A stretch of 45,228 bases of DNA from a virus. Shown in pieces: positions 13,847 to 21,597 of this stretch; the stretch's first letter is position 1; every line of letters starts with the position of its first letter. The notes under the pieces are model-generated. The model was not told the DNA's origin. It saw only the letters and a list, made by a program, of their open reading frames with translations, and searched no databases. The translations under genes were made by a program, and so were the position numbers. The stretch is taken from IMG/VR virus record IMGVR_UViG_3300015371_000075, positions 1 through 45,228 of that record. One strand, 5' to 3'.

Positions 13847-13849
13847 GGT
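13844..13849 (+). promoter_or_regulatory. TAAGGT -10 box overlapping a stop codon
   Basis: TAAGGT ends exactly 6 nt before ATG 13856. The first three bases are the stop of the 26-codon gene. Alternatively AAGGT could act as a weak SD; the two readings need RNA data. Confidence 0.4.
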
Positions 13850-13855
13850 GCTGTA

Positions 13856-14275
13856 ATGGCTGAATTCGTATGGAAGCAGAACGTAAACGAAGGGTGCATC
13901 CTCTGCATGGCCTCAGTCTGTGAGAGAGGCTTTGTGGACTGTATCTCTGATGTAATCGTTCGTAGAGACGCGCATGAAATCGTCGGAATCGTAGATATCA
14001 ACATCTGCGCTATCTGCGCGGAGCAAATCGCTAGGTTCGTAGGGTCTGCTACCCAGCAGGACACTATGGAAATGGCTCAGAAGATGATGGATCAAGATGG
14101 TGAAATCGATAAACTTAAAGACGAGGTTCAGTCATGGAGCCAGAGGTTCCAGAATCTCGTAGACGCAGTTACAGGAGGTTTTGATCTTGATAGTGTTGAC
14201 CGCGCTGTCTCTCGTTCTGAATCTAGCCCTAACGTGGTTGTTGGTGCTGGAAGTCAGAAGCCGAGAGAAGGGTAA
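13856..14275 (+). CDS. Cysteine-rich hypothetical protein
   Basis: 139 aa. The N-terminal half has CILC, CERGFVDC and CAICAE, a spacing compatible with two zinc sites. The C-terminal half is a charged coiled coil (QDGEIDKLKDEVQSWSQRFQ). Layout is zinc module plus coiled coil. No family recognised. The last 89 nt overlap the next gene in another frame. Confidence 0.65.
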   Translation: MAEFVWKQNVNEGCILCMASVCERGFVDCISDVIVRRDAHEIVGIVDINICAICAEQIARFVGSATQQDTMEMAQKMMDQDGEIDKLKDEVQSWSQRFQNLVDAVTGGFDLDSVDRAVSRSESSPNVVVGAGSQKPREG

Positions 14276-14468
14276 TCACAAACAATGGCGCAGGGAACAG
14301 GCTTACGAGGCCCGTATCTCTGAGCTAACAGACAGGATCATGGTAATGAAGGGTTACAGGGAATACGCCCCTTCTAGCTTCGTTTCTCCAGAGAATCTCC
14401 CAGAAGAAGTAGAGCTTGATACTGAAGAGCAAGAGCGACTTGAGGAAGGATTTCAGCAATACACATGA
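14187..14468 (+). CDS. Membrane-anchored coiled-coil protein
   Basis: 93 aa. I choose TTG 14187 because AGGAGG is 8 nt upstream; TTG 14181 is too close. An N-terminal TM helix (LTALSLVLNLALTWLLVLEV) is followed by a charged helix and an acidic end, the topology of an inner-membrane spanin. A spanin role is doubtful if the host lacks an outer membrane. The stop is coupled to the glycosidase gene. Confidence 0.65.
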   Translation: MIVLTALSLVLNLALTWLLVLEVRSREKGNHKQWRREQAYEARISELTDRIMVMKGYREYAPSSFVSPENLPEEVELDTEEQERLEEGFQQYT

Positions 14469-15475
14469 GTGAAATCGGAGACAAGATCAACTTTGCATGG
14501 GAGAACCTCATGCAGACCACAATCACAGGTAAGCAGTACGCCGCTAAAGGCCAACCAGACACAGGCAAATGGGGAGAGGCAAAGAGGCTCCTACAGGAAG
14601 CAATTAACCTCTCTAACCCTGCCCCTCCTGCCCCTATTCCCTCTGTAGTTCCACAGAAGGGACTGGCAGCAGGTTCTCCTGAGTTTGTAGTTCAGTACCA
14701 CGGAGGCGACTTCTCAAGATATGCAGATATCGCTTTCTCTGTAAAGCCTCAAGTCCTTAGGTTTGACTTCCAGTCAGGCTCAGGGACATCATTTAAGAAG
14801 CTTTATGACCAGTGCAAGATTCTTGGAATTGATGTTCTTCCAATCTTGATGATTACGGGAACTAAAACTCTTCAGCAGGTAAAAGATGAAGCTACTTACC
14901 TAGCTAATAACTATTCAGTTAAAAAGGTAGAGCTAGGGAACGAAGTTAACAGGAGCAATGGCTGGAAGACTACTCCGGATTATGCTGATTATGTCACTAA
15001 GGCAGCAGCAGCTTCGATAATCCTGAGACAAAAGGGCATCTTTCTTTGTGCATCAGGTCTTTCTCAGGGAGGAGGGTTGGTTTCAGCCCAACAGTATCTC
15101 CAGGGATGCCTTAATGCAGGACTGGATAACTACGTTGACGCCTACGGGGTTCATGCCTACGGAGAGTGGGGAAGGCACACGTTTCTTCCTGGGATCAGAT
15201 CCACTCTGGGGATTAATAACATCACTAAGAAGATCTGGGTAACTGAGTGTGGGAGTTCAACCACAGGAGCTATTACTGAGCAGATGCAATCAGACGAAAT
15301 CTCTGCAATCTTTAGGGAGTTTGAGGCCCTTGGGTATGTAGATGATTTTCACGTCTACTCAGTAATCGACCATAACTCAGGTGGTACTAACGTCGAAGAC
15401 AACTACGGCCTGTTTACTACGGGTGGAACAAGTAAGATTGCTGCTAGTACATTTCTTGATGCAATTCTCAAATGA
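14465..15475 (+). CDS. Clan-A-type glycoside hydrolase
   Basis: 336 aa. After a helical, Pro-rich N-terminus (1-65) comes a (beta/alpha)8-like domain. GNE (Glu160 after Asn159) and VTE (Glu261) fit the acid/base and nucleophile of clan GH-A glycosidases, and YGVHAYGEWG resembles the strand-6 region. No signal peptide. It could be a virion-associated or released enzyme acting on host surface glycan. Location between terminase and portal is unusual for a depolymerase. ATGA overlaps on both sides show it is in the same operon. Confidence 0.75.
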   Translation: MSEIGDKINFAWENLMQTTITGKQYAAKGQPDTGKWGEAKRLLQEAINLSNPAPPAPIPSVVPQKGLAAGSPEFVVQYHGGDFSRYADIAFSVKPQVLRFDFQSGSGTSFKKLYDQCKILGIDVLPILMITGTKTLQQVKDEATYLANNYSVKKVELGNEVNRSNGWKTTPDYADYVTKAAAASIILRQKGIFLCASGLSQGGGLVSAQQYLQGCLNAGLDNYVDAYGVHAYGEWGRHTFLPGIRSTLGINNITKKIWVTECGSSTTGAITEQMQSDEISAIFREFEALGYVDDFHVYSVIDHNSGGTNVEDNYGLFTTGGTSKIAASTFLDAILK

Positions 15476-15840
15476 GCAAAATGTCTATATGGTCAAAGAG
15501 AGCTAAAGCCCTTAACCGTGGAAAACTTGAAAAAGTTACATCAGAAGATTTACAATCAGTCATCGCTATATGGGGGGAAGAATGCTTCTACTGTGGTGCG
15601 GCCCTTGATTTCTCTGAGAATAATGGGTGGAGCACGTTCGATCATGTTATCCCTGCCGCGAGAGGACGCAACACCAAGCGCAATCTCGTCCCTTGTTGCG
15701 CTCTTTGCAATCGAGAAAAGGATGAAAAGAGGGTTGTATGGGACAGGAAAAGAGGAATATTGACCTTCACCTGGGCAGGAACTCCTAAGATTTCTGGCTT
15801 TAATTCCACTATTGCGGCAGCAAGGAAGAGGAATAGCTAG
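15472..15840 (+). CDS. HNH endonuclease
   Basis: 122 aa. CFYCGAAL and CCALCNRE zinc pairs flank FDHVIPAARG, with NLVPCC: the standard HNH signature (His in DH, Asn in RNLVP). ATGA overlap with the glycosidase. HNH proteins next to terminase and portal genes commonly assist DNA packaging by cutting with TerL; a homing function is the alternative. Confidence 0.9.
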   Translation: MSKMSIWSKRAKALNRGKLEKVTSEDLQSVIAIWGEECFYCGAALDFSENNGWSTFDHVIPAARGRNTKRNLVPCCALCNREKDEKRVVWDRKRGILTFTWAGTPKISGFNSTIAAARKRNS

Positions 15841-15843
15841 AAT
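15838..15843 (+). promoter_or_regulatory. TAGAAT -10 box of the portal gene
   Basis: TAGAAT ends 7 nt before GTG 15851; its first three bases are the HNH stop codon (TAG). The hexamer is part of the small palindrome TAGAATCTA. Confidence 0.55.
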
Positions 15844-15850
15844 CTATTAA

Positions 15851-17977
15851 GTGCCTCAGCCTGAGAAGATCACTGTAGGGGATGAAACTCTGGATGTCAA
15901 AGACACCCTTCAGCCCTGGCTTGATCGTCTTGAGGAATCTGAGAAGCACAGAGGGGAGTTTATTCCCCAGGTTCAAATCAACAGGAAATTTGCTGCTGGT
16001 AAACAACACGTAGATATTCAGCCCCGAGACGGCCGTGTTTTGGAGATCCGCTATAGAACTATCGGAGGGGTTAAAACAAAGATGCAGACCTCCGATAGAC
16101 TGGCGCAGTATATCCAGGCTGCTGTCGGTCGTCTTGGGAGCAACGACTACAGGCCGAACTTTCTTTCGGCCACAATGGACGAGAATGCTAACCAGATTAC
16201 GCAAATGCTTAATGATGCTTTCGGGTGGGGGTGGGACAATGAGTGGGACGGCGACAGGAAAAAACTTGCGTTGCTCAGACTCCTTGCTATCGACGGAACC
16301 GCAGCTATTAGGTGTCGTTATGACCGAAAGTATGGTGAAGTCCTTGGTGACATCCCCTATAAAGACGGTAGACCTCTTACTGGTGAGGAAGGTCGTAAGT
16401 ATGTCGCAGAAGCACAGGCAAAGGGAGACCGAGTTGCTTTTGGAACGCTACGCGAGGGGAAGGTCTGTTGGGAAGTCCTAAGCATCGAGAATATCCTCTG
16501 GCCTGTAGGTCTTGACGATCCTCTTGATTGGCCTTGGGAGATTGTTGGGAAGGCTATCGACCTCCGTGAAATCCATAAGAGATATGGCAAAATGGCTGAT
16601 GGGGTTGAAGAGGAACCTCTTGAAAGCGCAGGTAGCCTTACCTCAGGACTAGGCTTCTCCGGGGAACAGAAGACCCGGATGAAGGGAAAGGCAATGGTCT
16701 TCACCGCTTATGAAAAGCCGACGAGTAAGTACAAAAAGGGCAGGACTATCGTGTTCACTAGGACTAACCTCCTTGACGTTATCCCGTCACTACCATACAG
16801 CGATCACCCTAAAGGCCCCCGGTCGGGTGTCCACTACTTTCGGTGGCAAATTATCCCCGGTCGCTTTCCTGGCAGAGCTTTTATCGAAGGAGGTATTGGC
16901 CCGCAAATCATCCTGAACAAGCGTGTTACGCAGATCGACACCATCATCGACAGGAATATGCCGAAGACGTATATTGAGGAACAGTCGATTGCGCGTCCCA
17001 AGACAGGTGAGCCTATGGAAATCATTGAGGTTCGCCCTGGCTCTCCGCTTCCCCAAACAGTTGCAGGGCTTCAGCCTGGTAACTGGATGAATGATGACAT
17101 CAAGCTGCAGGAATCCAGTATTGAATCTGCTCTTGGAATGAAGAGTATTACCCTGGGACAGCCCCCACAGGGAGTCTCAGCGTATTCAGCTATGGCTTTG
17201 CTTTCAGAGAATGATGCTTTGAAGCTCGATCCGATTGCCCAGGATATCCGTCTTGGGTTTACTGAGTTAGCATGGGACACGATGGAATCAATGAGGAATT
17301 GGCCTAAGAAGAAGATCATGGATATCGCTGGCCCTGACGGCGCTCTCCGCTCGTTTATCTTCTCGTCTAACGAAATCCCTGAGCGGTATGTTGTTGATGT
17401 GCCTAATCAGGGTGCATTGCCTCGTTCTCAGGCGGCAGAATTGCAGAAGATTAATGACATCTGGAATGCTGCAGCTTCAGTGGGGCAGCCTCTTCCGTTG
17501 GATTGGTACGTCACTTCTCTGAACGCAGGAAAGGCGCAGGATCTTCCTGCAAGCCTTACGAATGTTTCCAAGCATAAAGCAGAGCTTGAGAACATCGTTA
17601 TGTTCCATTCCAAGCAGAGTGTTCCGGTCAGTCCGGAAGACGATGACTTGGCGCATGTTGAAATCCACCGTTCCTTCCAGATGCAGCAGAGAGCTATCGC
17701 TGACCAGGGCGATGCAGAAGCGGAAGCTATCTGGCAGGCGTTGGAACAGCATTGTCAGGAGCATCTTGCCTCAGCACAAAATCAGCAGCAGCCTAATCCG
17801 GGTGAACCTACAGGAGGAATGGAAACCACTAATTCAGGTGTAGGTCAACAGCCTGGGTCTATGGGGCCGACTCCGGGTACACTTGGCGCAGGCACTTCCC
17901 CTGAGGGCACAGCAGCTAACGCTGGTGTCGCTACCCCTCCGTGGCTTTTTAGACCAGTACCAAAAACCGGACTCTAA
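15851..17977 (+). CDS. Portal protein
   Basis: 708 aa, the size of P22/SU10-class podovirus portals. N-terminal KITVGDETLDVKDTLQPWLD and QVQINRKFAAGKQH, a central WDTMESM region, and a long Gln/Pro/Gly-rich C-terminus (about 640-708) fit this group. It forms the dodecameric DNA channel, binds TerL and later the adaptor (36970). GTG start without SD, just after a TAGAAT box. Confidence 0.92.
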   Translation: MPQPEKITVGDETLDVKDTLQPWLDRLEESEKHRGEFIPQVQINRKFAAGKQHVDIQPRDGRVLEIRYRTIGGVKTKMQTSDRLAQYIQAAVGRLGSNDYRPNFLSATMDENANQITQMLNDAFGWGWDNEWDGDRKKLALLRLLAIDGTAAIRCRYDRKYGEVLGDIPYKDGRPLTGEEGRKYVAEAQAKGDRVAFGTLREGKVCWEVLSIENILWPVGLDDPLDWPWEIVGKAIDLREIHKRYGKMADGVEEEPLESAGSLTSGLGFSGEQKTRMKGKAMVFTAYEKPTSKYKKGRTIVFTRTNLLDVIPSLPYSDHPKGPRSGVHYFRWQIIPGRFPGRAFIEGGIGPQIILNKRVTQIDTIIDRNMPKTYIEEQSIARPKTGEPMEIIEVRPGSPLPQTVAGLQPGNWMNDDIKLQESSIESALGMKSITLGQPPQGVSAYSAMALLSENDALKLDPIAQDIRLGFTELAWDTMESMRNWPKKKIMDIAGPDGALRSFIFSSNEIPERYVVDVPNQGALPRSQAAELQKINDIWNAAASVGQPLPLDWYVTSLNAGKAQDLPASLTNVSKHKAELENIVMFHSKQSVPVSPEDDDLAHVEIHRSFQMQQRAIADQGDAEAEAIWQALEQHCQEHLASAQNQQQPNPGEPTGGMETTNSGVGQQPGSMGPTPGTLGAGTSPEGTAANAGVATPPWLFRPVPKTGL

Positions 17978-17985
17978 GGAGATAA

Positions 17986-18207
17986 ATGGCTAAAGAATGG
18001 TGGAAAGAGAAACAGGCTAATCTAGTCGAGACTCTTCCTTGGCTTCAAGAGCAGTATTACAGGAAAGATGTAGGCCCTATTCCTACTGAATATCCTCCTG
18101 GTTCTGACGGGTATTTGCAGTACACTTATAACCCTAGGACTAAGGAAAGCAGGAATTATGCCGCGAAGATCAAGAAAGAATTTCGACTACGGGAGAAACC
18201 GCGCTAA
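17986..18207 (+). CDS. Small hypothetical protein
   Basis: 73 aa, with AAGGAG 5 nt before ATG 17986. Aromatic and basic (MAKEWWKEKQANLVETLPWL), with a Pro/Tyr-rich middle. It follows the portal by 8 nt and is presumably head-related. Its end overlaps a basic peptide gene. Confidence 0.7.
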   Translation: MAKEWWKEKQANLVETLPWLQEQYYRKDVGPIPTEYPPGSDGYLQYTYNPRTKESRNYAAKIKKEFRLREKPR

Positions 18208-18268
18208 GAAAGCTCGCCATAAGCGTGAACTCCGCAGAGCGGAGAGTCTCTCCAAGGAGAGAACCTAA
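18158..18268 (+). CDS. Arg/Lys-rich 36-residue peptide
   Basis: Starts inside the previous gene at ATG 18158, after AGGA, in another frame. About half the residues are basic (MPRRSRKNFDYGRNRAKKAR). Such a peptide could bind nucleic acid. Its TAA is the first part of the TAAGAT box for the next gene. Confidence 0.45.
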   Translation: MPRRSRKNFDYGRNRAKKARHKRELRRAESLSKERT

Positions 18269-18271
18269 GAT
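18266..18271 (+). promoter_or_regulatory. TAAGAT -10 box
   Basis: TAAGAT ends 9 nt before GTG 18281, with a predicted 3-nt leader. It shares its TAA with the upstream stop. Confidence 0.4.
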
Positions 18272-18280
18272 TAAAAGAGC

Positions 18281-18514
18281 GTGGCATGGTTCGGGGAAAT
18301 TATGGACTTCAAGCTGAGGACTGATTCCTGGAGTCTTCAGGTGGAGTATTACGACGACTCAAATCCGACTAGAAGGATTCCTAGAACTATCGACCTCCCT
18401 ATTACTACGACTAAGCCAGAAGCTATCCAGACCATCAAAAGCGTAGGAGCCGAGATTAAGAATAAGGCTACCCTGAATACCAGCAATATCATCGGGACTA
18501 TCGTGACTATCTGA
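18281..18514 (+). CDS. Small beta-rich hypothetical protein
   Basis: 77 aa with GTG start. Alternating beta pattern (FKLRTDSWSLQVEYYDD, then RTIDLPITTTKPEAIQTIKS). The size and its position between portal and scaffold suggest a capsid decoration or accessory protein; that is inference only. Confidence 0.65.
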   Translation: MAWFGEIMDFKLRTDSWSLQVEYYDDSNPTRRIPRTIDLPITTTKPEAIQTIKSVGAEIKNKATLNTSNIIGTIVTI

Positions 18515-18523
18515 TTTTTCTGG

Positions 18524-18529
18524 TATAGT
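18524..18529 (+). promoter_or_regulatory. Extended -10 TGGTATAGT of the scaffold gene
   Basis: TATAGT with an upstream TGG extension ends 7 nt before ATG 18537, giving a 1-nt leader. No SD. Confidence 0.55.
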
Positions 18530-18536
18530 CTCGGCA

Positions 18537-19166
18537 ATGGCCGAAGAGAATGAGAACTACGAGGGCGAAGAGTCCGAACAAGTAGAACAAACACCGACCT
18601 GGGCACTTTCTCAGGATGACTGGAAACAGCTTCAGCAGAATCAGATTGAGCTAACCAATATGGTTAAGTCTCTATTTGAGCCTGAGGAAGAGTATTACCC
18701 TCAGATGCCCGAACCGGGACAGTTTGATCTAAATGATCCGCGTCAGTTGGCTGCGCTAGTGGGCGCTGTAGTGGATGATCGGATGTCCACTATTTCTCCG
18801 TATGTCCGTAATGCAGCACAGGATCAGGGCAAGAGAGAGATGTACTCGATGTTCGATGGTTTTTCAGATCAGTGGAAGGAAGAGTTTCCTGATGGGTTTG
18901 ATAAAGACTTGGCTGAAAGAACTGCTCATTACTTTTTTGAGCAGACTGGTGACGCTGCTAAGTCCGTTGAGGAAGCTGCTAGGTATGCCGCCACGATCCG
19001 TAAGAGCGACCGTGAGGCCGCTGTAGATGAAGTCCGGTCACGGGCTACCCGGAGGGGCTACGGGGCTACAGACGAACCAGGAGGCACTACAGCCGTCCCT
19101 GCGAGGGAGCCTGCCGGAAGCTACGATGAAGTCATCGAGCGGTACACTCACCAGACCGAATTGTAA
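18537..19166 (+). CDS. Scaffolding-like protein
   Basis: 209 aa. The N-terminal acidic region (MAEENENYEGEESEQVEQ) then Gln/Pro-rich helical segments, with basic residues near the C-terminus (RSRATRRGYG), are the composition of phage scaffold proteins. The order portal then scaffold is the usual head-gene order, though the capsid gene is elsewhere (42999). Its own near-leaderless promoter suggests high, separate expression. Confidence 0.65.
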   Translation: MAEENENYEGEESEQVEQTPTWALSQDDWKQLQQNQIELTNMVKSLFEPEEEYYPQMPEPGQFDLNDPRQLAALVGAVVDDRMSTISPYVRNAAQDQGKREMYSMFDGFSDQWKEEFPDGFDKDLAERTAHYFFEQTGDAAKSVEEAARYAATIRKSDREAAVDEVRSRATRRGYGATDEPGGTTAVPAREPAGSYDEVIERYTHQTEL

Positions 19167-19204
19167 AGATTCTGTTAAGAAGGTTTAGACTCTCTCAGAT
19201 CGGG

Positions 19205-19210
19205 TATACT
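19205..19210 (+). promoter_or_regulatory. TATACT -10 box with a structured leader
   Basis: TATACT is followed by a leader of about 60 nt containing the hairpin GACGC...GCGTC (19215-19231) and the strong SD AGGAGGT at 19264-19270. This is one of the few promoters here with a conventional leader. Confidence 0.5.
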
Positions 19211-19276
19211 GACTAGACGCTTCGCAGGCGTCACTATTAACCCTTTCCAACGGGGAAATCGAAAGGAGGTAAATAC

Positions 19277-19717
19277 TTGAATACAGAAACCATCACAGTA
19301 GAGGATGTCTCAGGGCCTAACGCCAACGGTTGGCGCGAGGTTACGTTTGAAGACGGACGTAAGGCATCCACTAAGGATGAAGACATCGCTAAGGAAGCGT
19401 TTCAGTCTCGGGGCAACCCGGTCGAGGCGGTAATCAGCGTGTCTAAGAATGGTAAGTTCACTAACACGTATCTGAATCAGATTAATGGTGTTGGTGAGGC
19501 GAAGCCTAAGGGCAGGCCGTCCAGTAATGGCGGCAGTAAGACTGCTTCTAGGGGTCGCACTCCTGCTGAGAATGAACGGATCGCCCGACAGTGGGCCTAT
19601 GGCCGCGCTGTCGAGTTGCTGGTCGGTTCAGGAGCGGAGTTCGCTTACCCGCTTGATGATGCCACTCTGTCAATGATTAAGACTCAGGCAGAGTCGCTTC
19701 TCAACGCAACAAAGTAA
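19277..19717 (+). CDS. Hypothetical protein, leadered, TTG start
   Basis: 146 aa. TTG 19277 lies 6 nt after a perfect AAGGAGGT SD. The N-terminal part is beta-rich (VSGPNANGWREVTFEDGRKA), then a Lys/Gly/Ser-rich linker (KPKGRPSSNGGSKTASRG), then a helical end. The layout recalls a small single-strand-binding-like protein but no motif proves it. The strong SD next to leaderless genes suggests different translational control. Confidence 0.7.
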   Translation: MNTETITVEDVSGPNANGWREVTFEDGRKASTKDEDIAKEAFQSRGNPVEAVISVSKNGKFTNTYLNQINGVGEAKPKGRPSSNGGSKTASRGRTPAENERIARQWAYGRAVELLVGSGAEFAYPLDDATLSMIKTQAESLLNATK

Positions 19718-19719
19718 GG

Positions 19720-19725
19720 TATAAT
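19720..19725 (+). promoter_or_regulatory. Consensus TATAAT box of the tRNA gene
   Basis: TATAAT ends 6 nt before 19732, so transcription would start at the first base of the tRNA. It is a perfect -10 consensus. Confidence 0.6.
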
Positions 19726-19731
19726 CTACAA

Positions 19732-19800
19732 CGCCGGATAGAGCCAGGGGTTCGCTGAGTTTCATATGCTCAGTAGGAGGTTCGAGTCCTCGTCCGGCCC
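19732..19800 (+). tRNA. tRNA with CAU anticodon (Met or Ile2 type), compact
   Basis: A cloverleaf can be drawn by hand. The acceptor GCCGGA (19733-19738) pairs with TCCGGC (19793-19798), leaving a C1-C72 mismatch. U8 A9 are present. The D stem GAGC/GTTC has a 5-nt loop, the anticodon stem is CTGAG/CTCAG, and the anticodon CAT is at 19763-19765. The T arm GAGG-TTCGAGT-CCTC has one mismatch at its base. No CCA is encoded. A11-U24 and the mismatched 1-72 pair are initiator-like; only two of the three anticodon-stem G-C pairs expected of initiators are present. tRNA-Ile(CAU) is an alternative. Confidence 0.65.
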
Positions 19801-19805
19801 TTAAT

Positions 19806-20447
19806 ATGAAAGCAATCTGGAGAGCTAATCCATATGGGCCTAAGTGGCCTCCTTGGGATAAATTTAGAGCCAAGGGAGTTACGGACATCTATTTCCCTAC
19901 TCGTCGTCTTGAGTTTTCAACTGGGAAGTACATCCGTAATGATCTACAGCTTTATTTTGATTACAAACAGGGAGTAGAGTCCCAGGGATTTGGTTACAGG
20001 CTTTGCCGTGATCCTTCCTGGGACTCTATTTTTGATCCCATTCAACTAGTTAGTTCTGCTGTCTCCGATATCCGCTCTGTATCTACGGGGTATATCCCGT
20101 ATATGTTTGACATCGAGTATCACAACCCAGATTATGTCGAGACTACCTTTAAAGAGTTTCGGAAGGTATTCCCAAAGGGGCCTGTCGCCTGGACGCTAGA
20201 ACCGTTCCAGGCTGGTTGGTTTACAGACAGTCTCATTGACACCTTGAATAACGACATCAATCTGGTTGTAGTCGTACAGAACTTCTTCGGGAACATGGCT
20301 CCTGCAGGCAAGAGGAATGGAAGAACTCCCGCAGAAGAGTTGCTTGATGCAGGTATCAGCACTAACAGAGTGAAGACGTTTTATGACGGTCAGCTTGCTC
20401 TGCCTGCTGGATGGGATGGAACCATCCTCTCTGAAGAGAGAATCTGA
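19806..20447 (+). CDS. TIM-barrel-like protein, possible glycosidase
   Basis: 213 aa following the tRNA by a few bases. Alternating beta/alpha pattern with acidic residues at strand ends (YMFDIEYHN near 100-108, VAWTLEPFQAGWF, VVVVQNFFGNMAP, VKTFYDG). This resembles phage proteins I recall with a predicted TIM-barrel glycoside-hydrolase fold, but no catalytic pair is certain. No signal peptide. It shares its transcript with the tRNA. Confidence 0.6.
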   Translation: MKAIWRANPYGPKWPPWDKFRAKGVTDIYFPTRRLEFSTGKYIRNDLQLYFDYKQGVESQGFGYRLCRDPSWDSIFDPIQLVSSAVSDIRSVSTGYIPYMFDIEYHNPDYVETTFKEFRKVFPKGPVAWTLEPFQAGWFTDSLIDTLNNDINLVVVVQNFFGNMAPAGKRNGRTPAEELLDAGISTNRVKTFYDGQLALPAGWDGTILSEERI

Positions 20448-20579
20448 GTGTTTAGCATTACTTGGAATGAGATGGGTTATTCCAGATCACTTAAAGTCCC
20501 CGAAAGACTTCTTGGGACTCTTTGTGAGATTCTCGTTTTTAATGGAATAGAATCCTTCACAGTGAATAAGATAAAATGA
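20448..20579 (+). CDS. Small hypothetical protein, coupled on both sides
   Basis: 43 aa. GTG 20448 directly follows the TGA of the upstream gene, and its own TGA overlaps the ATG of the nuclease gene (ATGA). Sequence begins MFSITWNEMGYSRSLKVPER. Both junctions argue for a real gene. Function unknown. Confidence 0.6.
   Translation: MFSITWNEMGYSRSLKVPERLLGTLCEILVFNGIESFTVNKIK
20548..20553 (+). promoter_or_regulatory. Possible TAGAAT -10 box before the nuclease gene
   Basis: TAGAAT, followed by a leader of about 16 nt without SD before ATG 20576. It lies inside the upstream 43-codon gene. Confidence 0.35.
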
Positions 20580-21328
20580 CCCTTCCTCTTGACCATCTCT
20601 CAGCTTCTTCAGTCTCTCTCTTCCTTCGCTGTCCTCGGCAGTTTCAGGAACAGTACATTCGTGGAAGTCGTGGCCCTTCTAATTCTGCACTTGTCATTGG
20701 GAGTGCTGTTCACCTTGCTCTTTCTAGGGAGCTTAAGGGTGAGCCTCGTGGAAAATACTTCAAAGAAACCGTTGATCGTGCTATGGCTGAGAATGGAGAA
20801 ATTGAGTGGAAGTATCCTGAGTCGTACTGCCAGAAGAGAGCGCGAACAGCGGTAGATATGTACATGAAGAGGGTTGCTCCGAGTCTGAACGTCCTAGAGA
20901 CTGAGAAGGAAATCCTAATCGAGCTTCCCGGTATTGATATCCCTATCTTGGGATATGTAGATATCGTCACAGACCGTGGTGTTATCGACATCAAGACAAC
21001 GGGGTATGTAAACAGGAAGATCAGCATTCAGCCTGCATGGAAATTGCAGATGAATGTCTACCAGTTGGAGTACCCAACACATGGGGAATTTCATGTGATT
21101 ACTAACTCCGCTTCCTATCCTCTTGTCATCCCCGATTCCAGGGATCATCCGTTCTGCGTAGCTCCTGTGGACAACATGGAGCTTATGCTTTACTTAGCGA
21201 GGATCTATAAGGTCATGGAGTCTTACTACGAGATGTTTGGTGAAGAGGATGATTGGCCTGGTAATGTAACGCACGACTGGGCAGCTAAGTATTGCCCGTT
21301 AGGAGAGAAGTGTTGTCAGAGAATGTAG
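20576..21328 (+). CDS. PD-(D/E)XK nuclease (Cas4/RecB-like)
   Basis: 250 aa. The N-terminal LSASSVSLFLRCPRQFQEQY is the helix typical of RecB/Cas4 nucleases. GSAVHLAL is the conserved His motif, and ILGYVDIVTD plus VIDIKTTG give the catalytic Asp and D-x-K. QMNVYQLE is the Q-x-x-x-Y motif. Cys residues near the C-terminus (CPLGEKCC) may hold an iron-sulfur cluster as in Cas4. Role: DNA end processing in replication or recombination. Confidence 0.9.
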   Translation: MTLPLDHLSASSVSLFLRCPRQFQEQYIRGSRGPSNSALVIGSAVHLALSRELKGEPRGKYFKETVDRAMAENGEIEWKYPESYCQKRARTAVDMYMKRVAPSLNVLETEKEILIELPGIDIPILGYVDIVTDRGVIDIKTTGYVNRKISIQPAWKLQMNVYQLEYPTHGEFHVITNSASYPLVIPDSRDHPFCVAPVDNMELMLYLARIYKVMESYYEMFGEEDDWPGNVTHDWAAKYCPLGEKCCQRM

Positions 21329-21597
21329 TCAGACAAGTACATGAGTCTTCAGAGGCTCTACATATCCCATCTACAGGTTGGTATGTTTTAGAGCTTGAAA
21401 AAGAGGGAGGAACTCCTGATGCTTCTTGGGGGCCGTATGCGGAGAAAGAATTCGCTGATAGAGTGAAGCAGTACCTCGATGAAGAAAACTTCGAAGAGGC
21501 TAAAGCATACGATGAAGTCTACGAAGAAAACAGGGAGGAAATCCAGAAGTTCCTTGAAGCGGCAAAAGCATCGGGACTTATTAAACCAACACCGTAA
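21310..21597 (+). CDS. Small acidic hypothetical protein
   Basis: 95 aa from GTG 21310 with AGGAG just upstream, overlapping the nuclease end by 19 nt. Beta-rich start (STGWYVLELEKEGG) then acidic helices (EENFEEAKAYDEVYEENREE). Found between two nuclease genes; function unknown. Confidence 0.65.
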   Translation: MLSENVVRQVHESSEALHIPSTGWYVLELEKEGGTPDASWGPYAEKEFADRVKQYLDEENFEEAKAYDEVYEENREEIQKFLEAAKASGLIKPTP

